64,000 bases of DNA. It comes from Neonectria sp. B-13. Taxonomy: Eukaryota > Ascomycota > Sordariomycetes > Hypocreales > Nectriaceae. Below the pieces are notes generated by a model, which saw only the letters and a program-made list of their open reading frames with translations, made no database searches and was not told where the DNA came from. Within the stretch, counting starts at the first letter, position 1. The number at the start of each line of letters is the position of its first letter. The position numbers and the translations under genes are program-made. Location of the stretch: NCBI GenBank assembly GCA_002682825.1, contig NOKP01000002.1, forward strand, positions 496,001-560,000, read 5' to 3'. Below, piece after piece: positions 24,787-34,565 of this stretch.

Positions 24787-25194
24787 ATGTTAGGGCTAGC
24801 AGACATTGAGGTCCGGATAAGGTATAGGCATTACAGTGCTTTTACTGGCTAGTAACCTCTTTCAACAATTGGTCCAAATTAGCTAGGATTAAAAGGGAGA
24901 TGGAGACTGATAAAGTCTGTCAAGGAAGTAAGCAAGAACATCAGCATGAGCAATGAATTTGAGAGCTATAATTGTCCAGTTTTTGGCCAGACTTGAATGA
25001 TTCTATTGATCTTGAGACCCTTACTGCAGTGGTCTTAACAGTATTACGATTGCAGTCAATTTGACTGACTTTTTCCCTGCTTACTGGGAAGCTGAGAGGA
25101 CAGATCGTGTCTCTTCCCCTGCTGCGACCGCAGCAAAGCTGGTTGGGTGTCCAGAGCTTCGTCAGCCGTCACAGAGTCACCCCTGCCAAACACA
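24787..25194. mobile_element. Solo-LTR-like insertion with 5-bp target-site duplication
   Basis: A 408-bp segment of ordinary base composition interrupts a RIP-decayed repeat copy. It is flanked by ATAGT at 24782-24786 and 25195-25199. The sister copy of the host repeat near 24075-24090 lacks the insertion and acts as an approximate empty site. The insert starts (A)TGTTAGGG and ends AACACA, close to the TG..CA ends of an LTR. It has no open frame. A solo LTR is the best reading; a non-autonomous DNA element is the alternative. Confidence 0.6.
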
Positions 25195-27727
25195 ATAGTT
25201 AGGCTTTTATCCTAAGGGATTTTAGCCTTTTTTAAAATCTAACTTTTTTAAGATTTAACTTTTCTAAGATTTAACTTTTCTAAGATTTAGCTTTTTTAAG
25301 ATCTAGCTTTTCTAGCTAATTAAAATAGTAAAACTTATACTTTAACTTAATAATAGAAACTTTTATTTTTTTAAGTTATTATTACTTTAAGCTTAAGTAT
25401 TAAGTTTATTATATTATTGTTTTTTCTATTTCTTTTTATATTATTTAACTTTTAGTTTTTTCTTTAGGTATATATTACTAAGAACTATTATATTTAAATA
25501 AAGAAACCTTATAATAGTTAATATAATATAATATACTTTTCTATTTTTATTAGGTATAATAAAGCTTACTTAATAGGATATTTAAAGTTAGTAAAATAAG
25601 TAACTAATAAGATAGGGAACTTCTTATAGCAATTGGGGTTTCTAAAGAAGGTTCTTGAAACAATAGAATAGCTCATTGGATAGAGCAAGAAAAGTGGGTC
25701 TTAATGATATTCTTATTGGTTAAATTGAGTAAGAATTGAGTGCATAAGATGCTTAGATAGCTTTGGATAGAGCGGGTAGACACTCTCTCTTTATAGACAA
25801 TTTGCCTAAGATCTAATAAACCAATTGCGGCCAGGCTAGGCTCATCGGATAGGCCGGAAGCTGAATGACATTATACATTACGTATATAATGATTGGATAG
25901 GTCACTATTGTATTATTAATGGTTTAGATAAGAGGTTTCTAAACTTTATCTGGATAACTTAGAAAGTTAATTGAGATATAATTAGGCCAATCAGATGATA
26001 GTAATAGACTAACACAGTATAAATACAGTGTATTTAGTACTGTATTATATAATATGTTTATATATTTTTCTAGGCTTTATTAAGTCTAGTTATAATTTAT
26101 TAACTTTAATAATTTTAAACTATATTTAAGATATTTTCTTTAAGGTTGGAATTATTAAAGAATAGTATTTTATAGTATTTAAAGCTATTAAAGGCTTTAA
26201 TTTCTATAAAAAGAAATAGATTTTAAATCTTTAAATAAAAAACCTTAATTAAAAAAGTCTAAAATAGAGCTTACTTAGCTAAGATAAACTTTATTATATA
26301 AATAAATATTAACTTTTAATATTATATAAAGTCTTTAACTAGCTAAAACTATTATTATAACTATTATTAACTTATTAATATTAATATAGTTATTTAAATA
26401 TAATAGTTCTTAATAGTATATATTTAGAGAAAGAACTAAAGATTAAATAATATAAAAGAAAATAGAAAAAATAATAATATAATAGGTTTAATACTTAAGC
26501 CTAAGATAATAATAACTTAAAAAGATAAAAGTTTTTATTATAAAGTTAAAGTATAAGTTTTACTATCTTAATTAGTTTAATAGTAAAAAGGGATAAGAAA
26601 TAATACCTTAAATAAATAATAGTTCTTTAGTAAGATATATAGAAATATATTATATAAGTATTTTAGTTAGTTAGCTTAAAGCTATACTAAATAGTATATA
26701 TATAGTTAGATAGTTTAGTATTTAATACTTTTTAATAAGAAAGTATCTTATAAGGTTAATTATTAAATTAAAGGTAAGAAAGAATATTAGTAAGGTATTA
26801 AAAAGGCCTATAGTTAGCTTGATAATTAGTATTATAGAAGATAGAAGTTTAACCTAGAATTAAGTAAAGATTTAAATATAATTATAGAATTCTTTCTTAG
26901 TAAATAAAGATAAAGGCTTAAGCTTTAAGCTTAATAAGCTTATCTCTCTTATTTCTCTATAGTAAGAAGCTCTTAAGTCCTTATCTCTTAAGATAATAAT
27001 AAAAAGAAAAAGACCCTCTCCCTCCTTCCCTACTTAACCTTTCTTATAGCAGCTCTCTTTTATACCTAATTATACCCCTGCTAGCAACTAGCTAGCCCAC
27101 TTAGCCTTTAGCCCCTATTATATTAGCTAGAAAAGCTAAATCTTAGAAAAGCTAAATCTTAAAAAAGGCTAAAACTCTTTAGAATAAAAGTTTAATCTTT
27201 ATACTTTCTAAATTATCTTTTTATATTTTATTTAACTTTTTATATAATATAATAATTATATTATTACTTATATAAAATAACTATTATTTAAATTATATTA
27301 TAGTTTAATAAGTCTTTATTAAGCTATATATATAAGCTCTTATATAATCTATATAATAAATTAAAAAAATATCTAAGCCTTATTTTTATACTATAAATTA
27401 TAACTTAAAAGTCTAATCTAAAGTATATAAAATAACTTATAATTAACTACTTTAAACCTAAGAAATTAGTCTAATTAATAGTCTTTAACTATAATATTCT
27501 ATTATAAGAGGAAATATAGCTTAATATAATAATAGCTTAGTAGATTATAATAGAATAGCTCTTTCTAGAGAGGCTAGCTTTAAAGCTAGAAAGGAATAAT
27601 AATATTATTACTATAGAAAAAGAGTTCCTTAAGAAGCTATACAACCCTATCTATACCTTATAAATCATACAGTTAATAGATAATACTATTCTAATCAACC
27701 TATAGCTAAAGGAGTAATACATTAGAA

Positions 27728-27807
27728 GGTTCTATGGCATAGTGGTTACACGCTTGGAATCCCCCCGCGCAAGCAAGGGGTCATTGGTTCGAACCCAGCC
27801 GGAATCA
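27728..27807 (+). ncRNA. tRNA-like head of the SINE (pol III promoter)
   Basis: This carries A and B boxes like a tRNA gene, but the acceptor stem has a mismatch and G-T pairs and no convincing anticodon arm forms. It is therefore a tRNA-derived promoter head and not a functional tRNA. Confidence 0.7.
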
Positions 27808-28201
27808 ACCTTCCTACTAGTAGGAAGGAACCCCCCCCCTTGGGTCAATAGGGACCAGTCCAAGCAGTTATATAACACTGTATTACATAGCTGTAGAAAA
27901 CCAACCGGCCTAGCAGTAGTATGCTATTACACTGGAATTGTTTACTTATTGTTGATTCGCTAATGAGTTTGAGTTGCCTGTCTGGGCCTAGCAATAGGAC
28001 CAATTAGGAGCGTGGGGTTTTCTCTCCTTACAAAAAAGGGGTTTCCTCAATGTTTAGTTACCCCTTGGGAGATGTTAGAGAGGTGAACTAAGCCGGATTG
28101 GGATAGGATTGGGTTTAAAGGGCCTCTGGATAGTGGTTAGTGGTGGTTTAGAACCCCTTTGTATTAGGAGCACACATTATCTAGCAATTGACCTTGTTTA
28201 A
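27728..28201 (+). mobile_element. tRNA-derived SINE with 15-bp target-site duplication
   Basis: The element is flanked by the same 15 bases, AGTAATACATTAGAA, at 27713-27727 and 28202-28216. Its first 80 bases resemble a fungal tRNA-Gln/Glu. The acceptor half GGTTCTA partly pairs with the CGGAATC stem. An A box (TGGCATAGTGG, 27735-27745) and a B box (GGTTCGAACCC, 27786-27796) form an internal RNA polymerase III promoter. A perfect 20-bp palindrome (27809-27828) follows, then about 370 bp of tRNA-unrelated body. The opposite arm of the inverted repeat (around 23545-23570) has the uninterrupted target, confirming the insertion. It is far less AT-rich than its host, so it arrived after most of the RIP. 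Confidence 0.85.
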
Positions 28202-28860
28202 AGTAATACATTAGAAACCAAGGGAATCCTACTGTTAGCCTTGGTTAGTATATAAAAGCTGGTTTGCCTTTGGCTTATATAGACTGGTTATCTCTAACTT
28301 TGGCTATAAAGTGTGGAGGGATTTGGCGGAGGGAGTTTAGAGGGGGCAAAAGTCAATAATTAGGTTTAAAATCCGAAGATCTATCCCCTTGTTAAGCTTA
28401 AGTAAAGGAAATGTATGATTTAGTATAATTGTAGATAAGTAGAAATAGTAGTTTAAACAGTAGTTTTAATAGTAATAGTCTAGGTTATATTACTTATTAA
28501 TCTATATTAAAGTTATATTCTTTGAATTTATCTTATTATATATACTAAGATATTATAAATAAGAGAGACTTAATACTATAGTTAGCTAAAAGAAATTTAC
28601 TACTTTTAGATTAACTATAGATATTATTATAGGATTAGAGAAAGAATTAGATAGAATTAAGCTAAAAAAAGAAATAATATTATAATAAGAAGTTAAAGAC
28701 CTTAGTTTAGAAAAGATAATATATAAGAGATAAGAGTTATAAATTTTATAATTATAATAATTTTCTTTATATATAAAGTAAGCCTTAAGAAAGCCTTAAG
28801 TAATATCCTATATACTCTACCCTCTATCTTTATTAGTATGCTTTGTTTTTGTATAGGGTT

Positions 28861-29108
28861 TTATACGAACTGTATAAGAGTTCGTTGCTGCAGCTATAAA
28901 AGGGGGTAAGCTGAAGGACAAAGTGGCCATAGTGTATGTAAAGAATATGGTTTAAATGCGTCTGATAGATGGTGTATTTAGATCTCAGCTACTAAATAGC
29001 ACAAGCTATGCCTTGTTGAGCAAGTCTGCCGTGCCCGCAGAAAATGGTGCAATATGGCATCTCCCCAACACGTCAATGTTGAGACATCACACTTGTCAGG
29101 ACTTCGGA
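28861..29108. other. Border between RIP island and bZIP gene
   Basis: Composition returns to normal here. A short hairpin (ACGAACT, 7-nt loop, AGTTCGT) lies at 28865-28885. It holds the 3' flank of the bZIP gene and nothing else I can name. Confidence 0.4.
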
Positions 29109-30068
29109 TCAGGTATCGCTGATGAATGCCAGAAGACCAAATAGCATATCCGTATTAACGCGGCATCCCTCGCCCGGTTGAAGTGACCTGCGAAAGCTGT
29201 TCCATAGCCAGGTAGCAACGTCTTCCTGGTTCATACCTTTGAAGTTCTGCTGTGCGATGAGAATATATGCCTCGGAGCAAAGCATTGTGGGCTCGCCGTA
29301 AGGGTTTGCTTGATAGTAGGCTTCCATCGCTGGCTGGAACACGTATCCAGGAATTAGGAGAGGGGCCTCCTGACTCGGAACGAGGGCCATTTGATTTGTT
29401 GTGTTGACGGTCGGTTGTGAATCCGATGAGGGATCATTGGAGCAACAGGGTGTCGTTGGGGTCAATATATGGTCTTGTATGACTGTTGCGAGTAGCAAAC
29501 CTCCAGCCTCTGCAACAGCCTGGTTTGAGGCAGATTCAGTAACCAGCGGAGGCTCAGGTATGAATTCAGATGACTGAGCTATAGGGATAAGCGCCTGGGG
29601 ACTTTCAGTAGGTGGAGAGATGAGGGCGTTGAGTTCCGATCCAGGTTGGTTATCAGAAAACAGGGGCTCGGTGGAAGCCGGGGCGGGCAGTTCCCAAGCT
29701 CCGAGATCTTCTGTGTCAAAAAGCGCACCGAATGCCTGAACCGCTTCGCCATGAGTGTTGGTAAGAGGTGGCGGCGATGTGCCATCCTGATTTTGAGGTT
29801 GTTGCGGCTGCAGCGTACGACAATCTGCCTCGTTTTTATCATGCGGCTGGCGGCGGCATCGTGCCAACGCCGCTGGAAGAGTTTCCACCTGATCTCTGAG
29901 GGTCGAAATAGTCTGTTCTGCTTCGCCGAGCTTTTGTTCCAGCATTGCGATATGGTCTTTCCGACGAGCACGATGCCGACGCTGATTGTTGCGGACCCGC
30001 TCCAGCGTGTGCTGGGCTGAAACCCGTTTGGTCCTGCGTCGTGGCGTCGAAGGTGATCCCGGAGCCAT
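29109..30068 (-). CDS. bZIP transcription factor, 319 aa (arsenic island)
   Basis: This is a nuclear DNA-binding regulator. A single exon opens with MAPGSPSTPRRRTKR. The basic region is RVRNNQRRHRARRKDH (about residues 24-39). A leucine zipper follows (MLEQKLGEAEQTISTLRDQVETL) with heptad-spaced hydrophobics to about residue 65. The middle is Pro/Ser/Thr/Gln-rich and likely disordered. The C-terminal 90 residues (from about FQPAMEAYYQANPYGEP) look folded, with Cys in MLCSEA and EGCRVNT; a CC pair lies in TPCCSNDP. It is transcribed divergently from the arsenite methyltransferase with a shared 517-bp intergenic region, so it probably regulates that gene (inference). The Cys residues could sense As(III), as Cys do in yeast Yap8, but this is not shown. 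Confidence 0.88.
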   Translation of the reverse strand: MAPGSPSTPRRRTKRVSAQHTLERVRNNQRRHRARRKDHIAMLEQKLGEAEQTISTLRDQVETLPAALARCRRQPHDKNEADCRTLQPQQPQNQDGTSPPPLTNTHGEAVQAFGALFDTEDLGAWELPAPASTEPLFSDNQPGSELNALISPPTESPQALIPIAQSSEFIPEPPLVTESASNQAVAEAGGLLLATVIQDHILTPTTPCCSNDPSSDSQPTVNTTNQMALVPSQEAPLLIPGYVFQPAMEAYYQANPYGEPTMLCSEAYILIAQQNFKGMNQEDVATWLWNSFRRSLQPGEGCRVNTDMLFGLLAFISDT

Positions 30069-30585
30069 GGTGAGTCGTTATCATCGATATGTCGCCGATG
30101 GGATCCAAGCTTCAGCCTGTTCCATTTATCTCTGGTCTAAAATGGTGACACATCGATTTCGCGTTTTACTCAGCATTTACCTCGGTCCTTCCGCCAATAG
30201 CCACAAACGCCCTATAATTGGACGCCACTGCTTAAGATTCTGACCGGAATACGTAATTGCATCAAACCATCGTTTGCGACAAGTGTTGCCTATGCCGAAA
30301 AGGTGGACGGTGATGTCTCCAATACACGAGGCTGGATGGCAGCGCAAGTCAAATCTCCCCTCCTAGGGCGAGCCTCCAGTCAGTCTCTCCGATCAGGTGA
30401 TTATCCCGATTCTATTTTGATTGTCCAGGATACCAATTGGATGTTTTACATGATGACATATCGTCGCGCTCGCAAGGACTATATATGTACGTGTACATTC
30501 GCGAACGTGACAGGTCCATCACCCCACCACAACGCATTTATCTACCAGTCTTTTTATCCTAACCTAACAACATTTGATACTCTCA
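30069..30585. promoter_or_regulatory. Shared divergent promoter, bZIP / arsenite methyltransferase
   Basis: This 517-bp region separates two divergent starts. It contains CGTGACAGGTCC at 30506-30517. That resembles the CATGACAGGCTCC core repeated three times upstream of the ACR3 pump, so it may be a shared operator. A TATA-like run (ACTATATATG) lies near 30479-30488, about 100 bp before the methyltransferase ATG. Confidence 0.45.
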
Positions 30586-31761
30586 ATGGATCCTAAGGAG
30601 ATCTACGACCAAGTTAATAAGCGGTACGGCTCAATCGCCAAGAGCAGCACCGGCCAGTATGAGCAGACAGTCGCGAAAGCCTTTGGATACACAGAAGAAG
30701 AGCTCGCTGGCGTTCCTGAGGGTGCGAATCTGGGATTGAGCTGCGGCAACCCAATTGCACTTGCGAGGCTGAGAGGGGTGTGTATGTCCATGCCCTGCGT
30801 CGTGTCGTTTCGCTGACAGTCAAAAGGGCGAAACCGTCATTGATCTTGGGTCTGGCGCTGGCTTCGATGTGTTTACGGCTGCAAAGAAAGTTGGCCCTAA
30901 AGGCAAGGCCGTCGGAGTTGACATGAACAAGGTGCGCAAGTTCTTGCCCTCCGGATAGAGTCTAACATCTGTCTAATACAGCTTAATAGAATATGATCGA
31001 CAAGGCGAATGCCAACAAAACTCACACCAACGCCTCAAACGTCCAATTCATCGAGAGCGCCATCACGTCCATCGCGCTACCCGACAACACTGCTGACTGT
31101 ATCATCAGCAACTGCGTCATCAACCTTGTCCCTGCAGAGGACAAACAGTTTGCGTTTAATGAGATGTTCCGACTACTCAAGCCTGGCGGACGAGTTGCCA
31201 TCAGCGACATACTCGCGCGCAAAGAGTTTACCGAGGAGATGAAGAAGAACATTGCTCTGTATGTCGGGTGCGTTGCGGGAGCTAGCCAGGTCAGCGAGTA
31301 TGACGCATTTTTCAAGAATGCGGGCTTTAACGGTAAACCGAATCGTCCCACTGAGGTATGATGGAGACTAATTGGTCTTTACCAGATGTTCTCATCGTGG
31401 ACAGCAAGAATGACTTGAATGTGTACTGTACCGCCGCCGAGGCCAAGCCATCCTGTTGTGGGACAGACGCCGTCAAAGAGGAACAGGACGCACCTTCTTG
31501 CTGCAGTGCAGGGGCGAAAGAGAGCTGCTGCAGGCCGGGGGAAAAGGAGTCATGCTGCGGAACTAACTCATCGACGTGTGCCTGCCAGAACCAGACTAGT
31601 TCAATGGCCGGTGAAGCCAAGACACTGGCTACTCGACTGGGGATCAGAGACTTTAACGAATGGGCAGGTAAGTACACCGGACGCTTAACCTGATAGAGAT
31701 CGCAAACTAACCCTTCCCAGGCTCCTTCCAGGTGTATGCTGTCAAGCCCGCGGCGAACTGA
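30586..31761 (+). CDS. arsM: Arsenite S-adenosylmethionine methyltransferase with Cys-Cys-rich tail
   Basis: The enzyme methylates As(III) using SAM, giving methylated and volatile arsenicals. Five exons (30586-30777, 30827-30931, 30990-31332, 31386-31667, 31721-31761) give 320 aa in frame. The N-terminus is [23 protein letters not shown] motif I is [13 protein letters not shown], followed by GVDMNK. The three conserved arsenic-binding Cys are visible in [18 protein letters not shown] and VGCVAGASQ. Between about residues 230 and 275 there are four CC pairs (PSCCG, PSCCS, ESCCR, ESCCG) and a CAC motif, which could bind additional As(III). The first intron ends in an AAG acceptor, chosen because it keeps [11 protein letters not shown] intact. 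Its neighbours (bZIPs, ACR3) strongly support arsenic detoxification. Confidence 0.93.
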
Positions 31762-31923
31762 GAGCACCGTTGAAATCGGGGGCTATGAGATAGTTACGTC
31801 AACAACGATTGCATTTTCCTCGCAGTTGTAACCGAGCCAACGTCCGTAGATTCATTTCGTTTCCATCTGTGAAGCTACGTAAACCCAAATGCGGGAAGCA
31901 ATTTAGTCTAGGTACGAGGTCCA

Positions 31924-32888
31924 TTAGGTCATTTCATCCATGATTTGAAGCACATCGGTGTTCCGAACGACACAGTCTGTCCCTTCGGCGCAACCAAGCT
32001 CAGCGCGGGCAAGCGTTGAGTCGGGGTGGCCTCTAAGCTGAGCAAGGATGATCGCGGCGTCTAAACAAGGCATACCATTTGACGTCAATGGAGGCCCCTG
32101 AGGCGGCTCGGGCGGACAATAGCAAGCGGGATCAATCGACAGCATGTAGAAAGAGCTGTCGTAGACGTCTGGCTCACCGACGCAGGCGCACGTTGTGTGT
32201 TCTCCACTGTTTTGTTTCAGATGGCTGTTGGCGGGGCGCTGTGGCTCCTGCTTGTAGCTGTCATATATAGACTCCTGAAGGGGCGAATGTGAATAAGTTC
32301 GTCCATCTTGGCTTGCTGAGGTGGCAGCTGGCTGGATGGACAACATCAGGCTGGAGGGTGTTGGGCTGCCATGTGTGTCATCCCCGGCGATTGACCAGAC
32401 AATGTCACCGTTGACGGAGATCGCTTCAGAAAACGCCGAACGGCCCATGGCGTTCTGGAATGGCAGAGAGCCAGGATTCTCCTGACGCGGACGGTCAACT
32501 GCTTGCTTCGAGAAAAGAGGCCGGGTAACCAGCCGACTCCTGGCCTGGGAAGTTGAATCTTGAGTGATTCCCCCATTACTCGACGCAAGATAAGCGTCAA
32601 CCTCCTCTCTCGTAACATTCCTCGCAGCAAGCATCTCCCTCAACGCCGCATTCTCCGCCGCCACAGCCCTTGCGACCTGCTGCATCTCGAGCGTCGCCTG
32701 TGCATCACGGCGCTCGTACTCGAGCACCCGCCGCTGCAGGTCATTGATGAACTCGCGATGGCGCGCGCGGGAACGCCGCTGGTTTTCACGGTTGAGGACC
32801 AGCGAGGCTGGGGTTCGGTTCTGTGATAGAAGTGTGAGAGGGGTATAAAGCTTGGGGCTTAATGTCGGACTCATACCTTTCTTGGCAT
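31924..32888 (-). CDS. Second bZIP transcription factor, 302 aa (arsenic island)
   Basis: I model two exons. The first is only 12 nt (32877-32888, encoding MPRK), followed by an intron at 32821-32876 (GTATGA..ACAG) and the main exon 31924-32820. This gives the start MPRKNRTPASLVLNRENQ, which matches the usual start of this fungal bZIP family. The long upstream open frame from 32991 has no such fit. The basic region is NRENQRRSRARHREF, followed by a coiled coil with RRVLEYERR..LEMQQVARAV..NAALREML. The middle is disordered. The C-terminus has clustered Cys (CAC, CYC, MPCLDA, LGCAEGTDC) and ends MDEMT. It converges tail to tail with the methyltransferase. Regulation of arsenic genes and As sensing by the Cys pairs are inferences from context. 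Confidence 0.85.
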
Positions 32889-34565
32889 GTCTGAAGAGTA
32901 ATGTCGGTGATGTCTCCATGCTGAACTGAGAGTGTTGTGGAAAAGTGGGTGGTTGCTGCCTCGGACCAAACCCGGAACGGCAAGGTTTCACTTCCTTCTA
33001 GAGAGCCCGAGATCAAGGAACAAGTATCTAAACAATCCTGAATCATTGTTCATATTGCTCTTGCCTAACATTGCAATATTTTCACTTCAGGGTATTTCGA
33101 TTAGCCGGCTAAATCCAACCCTAGCATTCAAATCCCTTACTGCCCATTTCAAAATCTCACCATCTTTTGCTTCACCGCAATCATCCATCCCGACATCCGC
33201 CTCTACCTCCACCTCCAACCCCGCGGCACAAAAACCGGCAGCAGCAATTGAACAGTATCAACATCATCTCTTGAATCCCAATTAGCAGCATCATCACTGC
33301 CTATCCCTCCCACAGCCATATTCCATCACCATAGGTCTTACTCTAAGCAAGGCCTAGAGTAACATGAGAAGAAGTCGGGGCTGGAGGCTAGCAATGTTTA
33401 TCTGCTCTCCCGGGTAACGAGATGGGCGATCCTTTTTGACAAGTGATTGTAGTGACCAGCCAAGTGTATTTTGGTATTTGCGCTGCCAGTGGCCGTGCTG
33501 CGTAATTTGCGGGATACTGTCAGGCCCCGAGAATGATTGGCCATCTCCAGGCTCTGCCACCTTGCGTTCGAGAGATACGGTACATATGCTTATCACACGA
33601 AGCTACCCAGCAATTTCACCAGCACGGCCAGTTCTGTCCTGGTCACATTGCTAGCTGTAGCCAGTTTCTGGGGCCCACAATAGCATTCTGACCAGGTGCT
33701 ATGATAGGCCAAACGCGCGTGCGGTCATGCTTTGTTAATCTAACAGAGCAGGGTTCCTGTCAGCCTCTCGGTCTTATTGGATCCTCAGCCCGAAGTGCCA
33801 AGCAGCTGGGACCGAGGCCGTCCTGTGTTCCCACTGTCCAGGTTGCCAAAGGCTTATGTTGATAAGCTCACTGCTTGAAGCGCCATTGTCTGGCACCAGG
33901 ACGGTTCTTTAACTCGCTCCTTCCCGCCCGTGGCTAAATTGTCAGCATCAAAGCTGAGACTAGTGCATCGCACTTCAGTTACTCATAGACTGCACATAAG
34001 GCACCTCGCTATCATGGAGCGCCCCAGCGTCTTCGCATCTTCGTAGAGTAGGGTACACGGATAGCTGAATGGTTTCGATTCATTCATGGCTGAACTAGTG
34101 CTCCAGATGACTCACCCTTTTATCACACCGTCCTTTGTCCCTCTAACCTAAGAAGCCGAGGGGGACGGCGACATTGACGATATTGGCGAGGGCTTGGTGA
34201 ACCGGCTGCATGAGGAGGACAGCTGCGGTCATGGAACAGCGAGCTGAAGTTGGTGACCACTCGGACATGATGACGGCACTTAAACTTCGACTTGTCACTA
34301 TCATACGCACTCAGAAAAGGGGATCTGAGGAGGTATTAAATCAGAGAACCATGACAAGAAGAGACAAGAAGAGTGCTCACTCACATCCTGCTCCGAGTCC
34401 CACACCGGCCAAGAAACATATTGATAGCATCCCACAATGTTAGTGGCCAACTACCGTCTCGGTGGTCAATGTGTGTCAGAATGGTTTGCTAAACAAGCAT
34501 CACACGCATAAGCAGAGGCTAGATATACACGCCCGTCCACCTTACCGGGCAGGTGGACTTCCATG
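32889..34565. other. Intergenic, bZIP promoter and arrestin 3' flank
   Basis: This 1.7 kb has no gene I can support. Open frames at 32932-33285 and 34210-34443 lack motifs. The bZIP promoter lies at the left end. A TGACAGGAACC word (minus strand, about 33750-33760) loosely matches the ACR3 promoter core. Confidence 0.45.

Larger units (their letters stand above)
27100..28500 (-). repeat. Right arm of large inverted repeat, interrupted by SINE
   Basis: This is the inverted counterpart of 23345-24140. It is about 850 bp of homologous sequence once the 474-bp SINE and one copy of its 15-bp duplication are removed. Boundaries are approximate because decay blurs the ends. Confidence 0.72.
22960..28860. 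repeat. AT-rich RIP island with nested direct and inverted repeats
   Basis: This block is very AT-rich, has no reading frame worth calling (apart from the SINE interval), and is full of TTATA/TAGCT words. The region 23105-23330 repeats directly at 23345-23580. The segment 23650-24310 repeats at 24350-24785 plus 25200-25510. Segments are repeated in inverted order at about 26390-26590 and 27100-28500. Copies differ mainly by C-to-T and G-to-A. For example, GAGCTTAATGGGGGG in one copy is AAGCTTAATAGAGGG in another. That is what repeat-induced point mutation leaves. The original element is unidentified. An inverted-arm architecture fits a DNA transposon or two copies in opposite orientation. Confidence 0.85.

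Noticed and set aside
26010..26045. Imperfect palindrome around ACAGTATAAATACAGTG as a transposon end
   Set aside because: It is an isolated inverted repeat in very AT-rich sequence with no partner terminus identified.
27728..27807. Functional tRNA gene
   Set aside because: The A and B boxes are good, but the acceptor stem is mismatched and no normal anticodon arm forms. The target-site duplication shows a SINE.
22960..28860. CRISPR array or centromere
   Set aside because: The repeats are not evenly spaced with unique spacers, so it is not CRISPR. The AT-rich block is short and made of decayed transposon-like copies, which fits RIP better than a centromere.
32932..33285. 117-codon plus-strand frame upstream of the second bZIP
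   Set aside because: It is Ser/Thr/Pro low complexity, has no family match, and overlaps the likely promoter.
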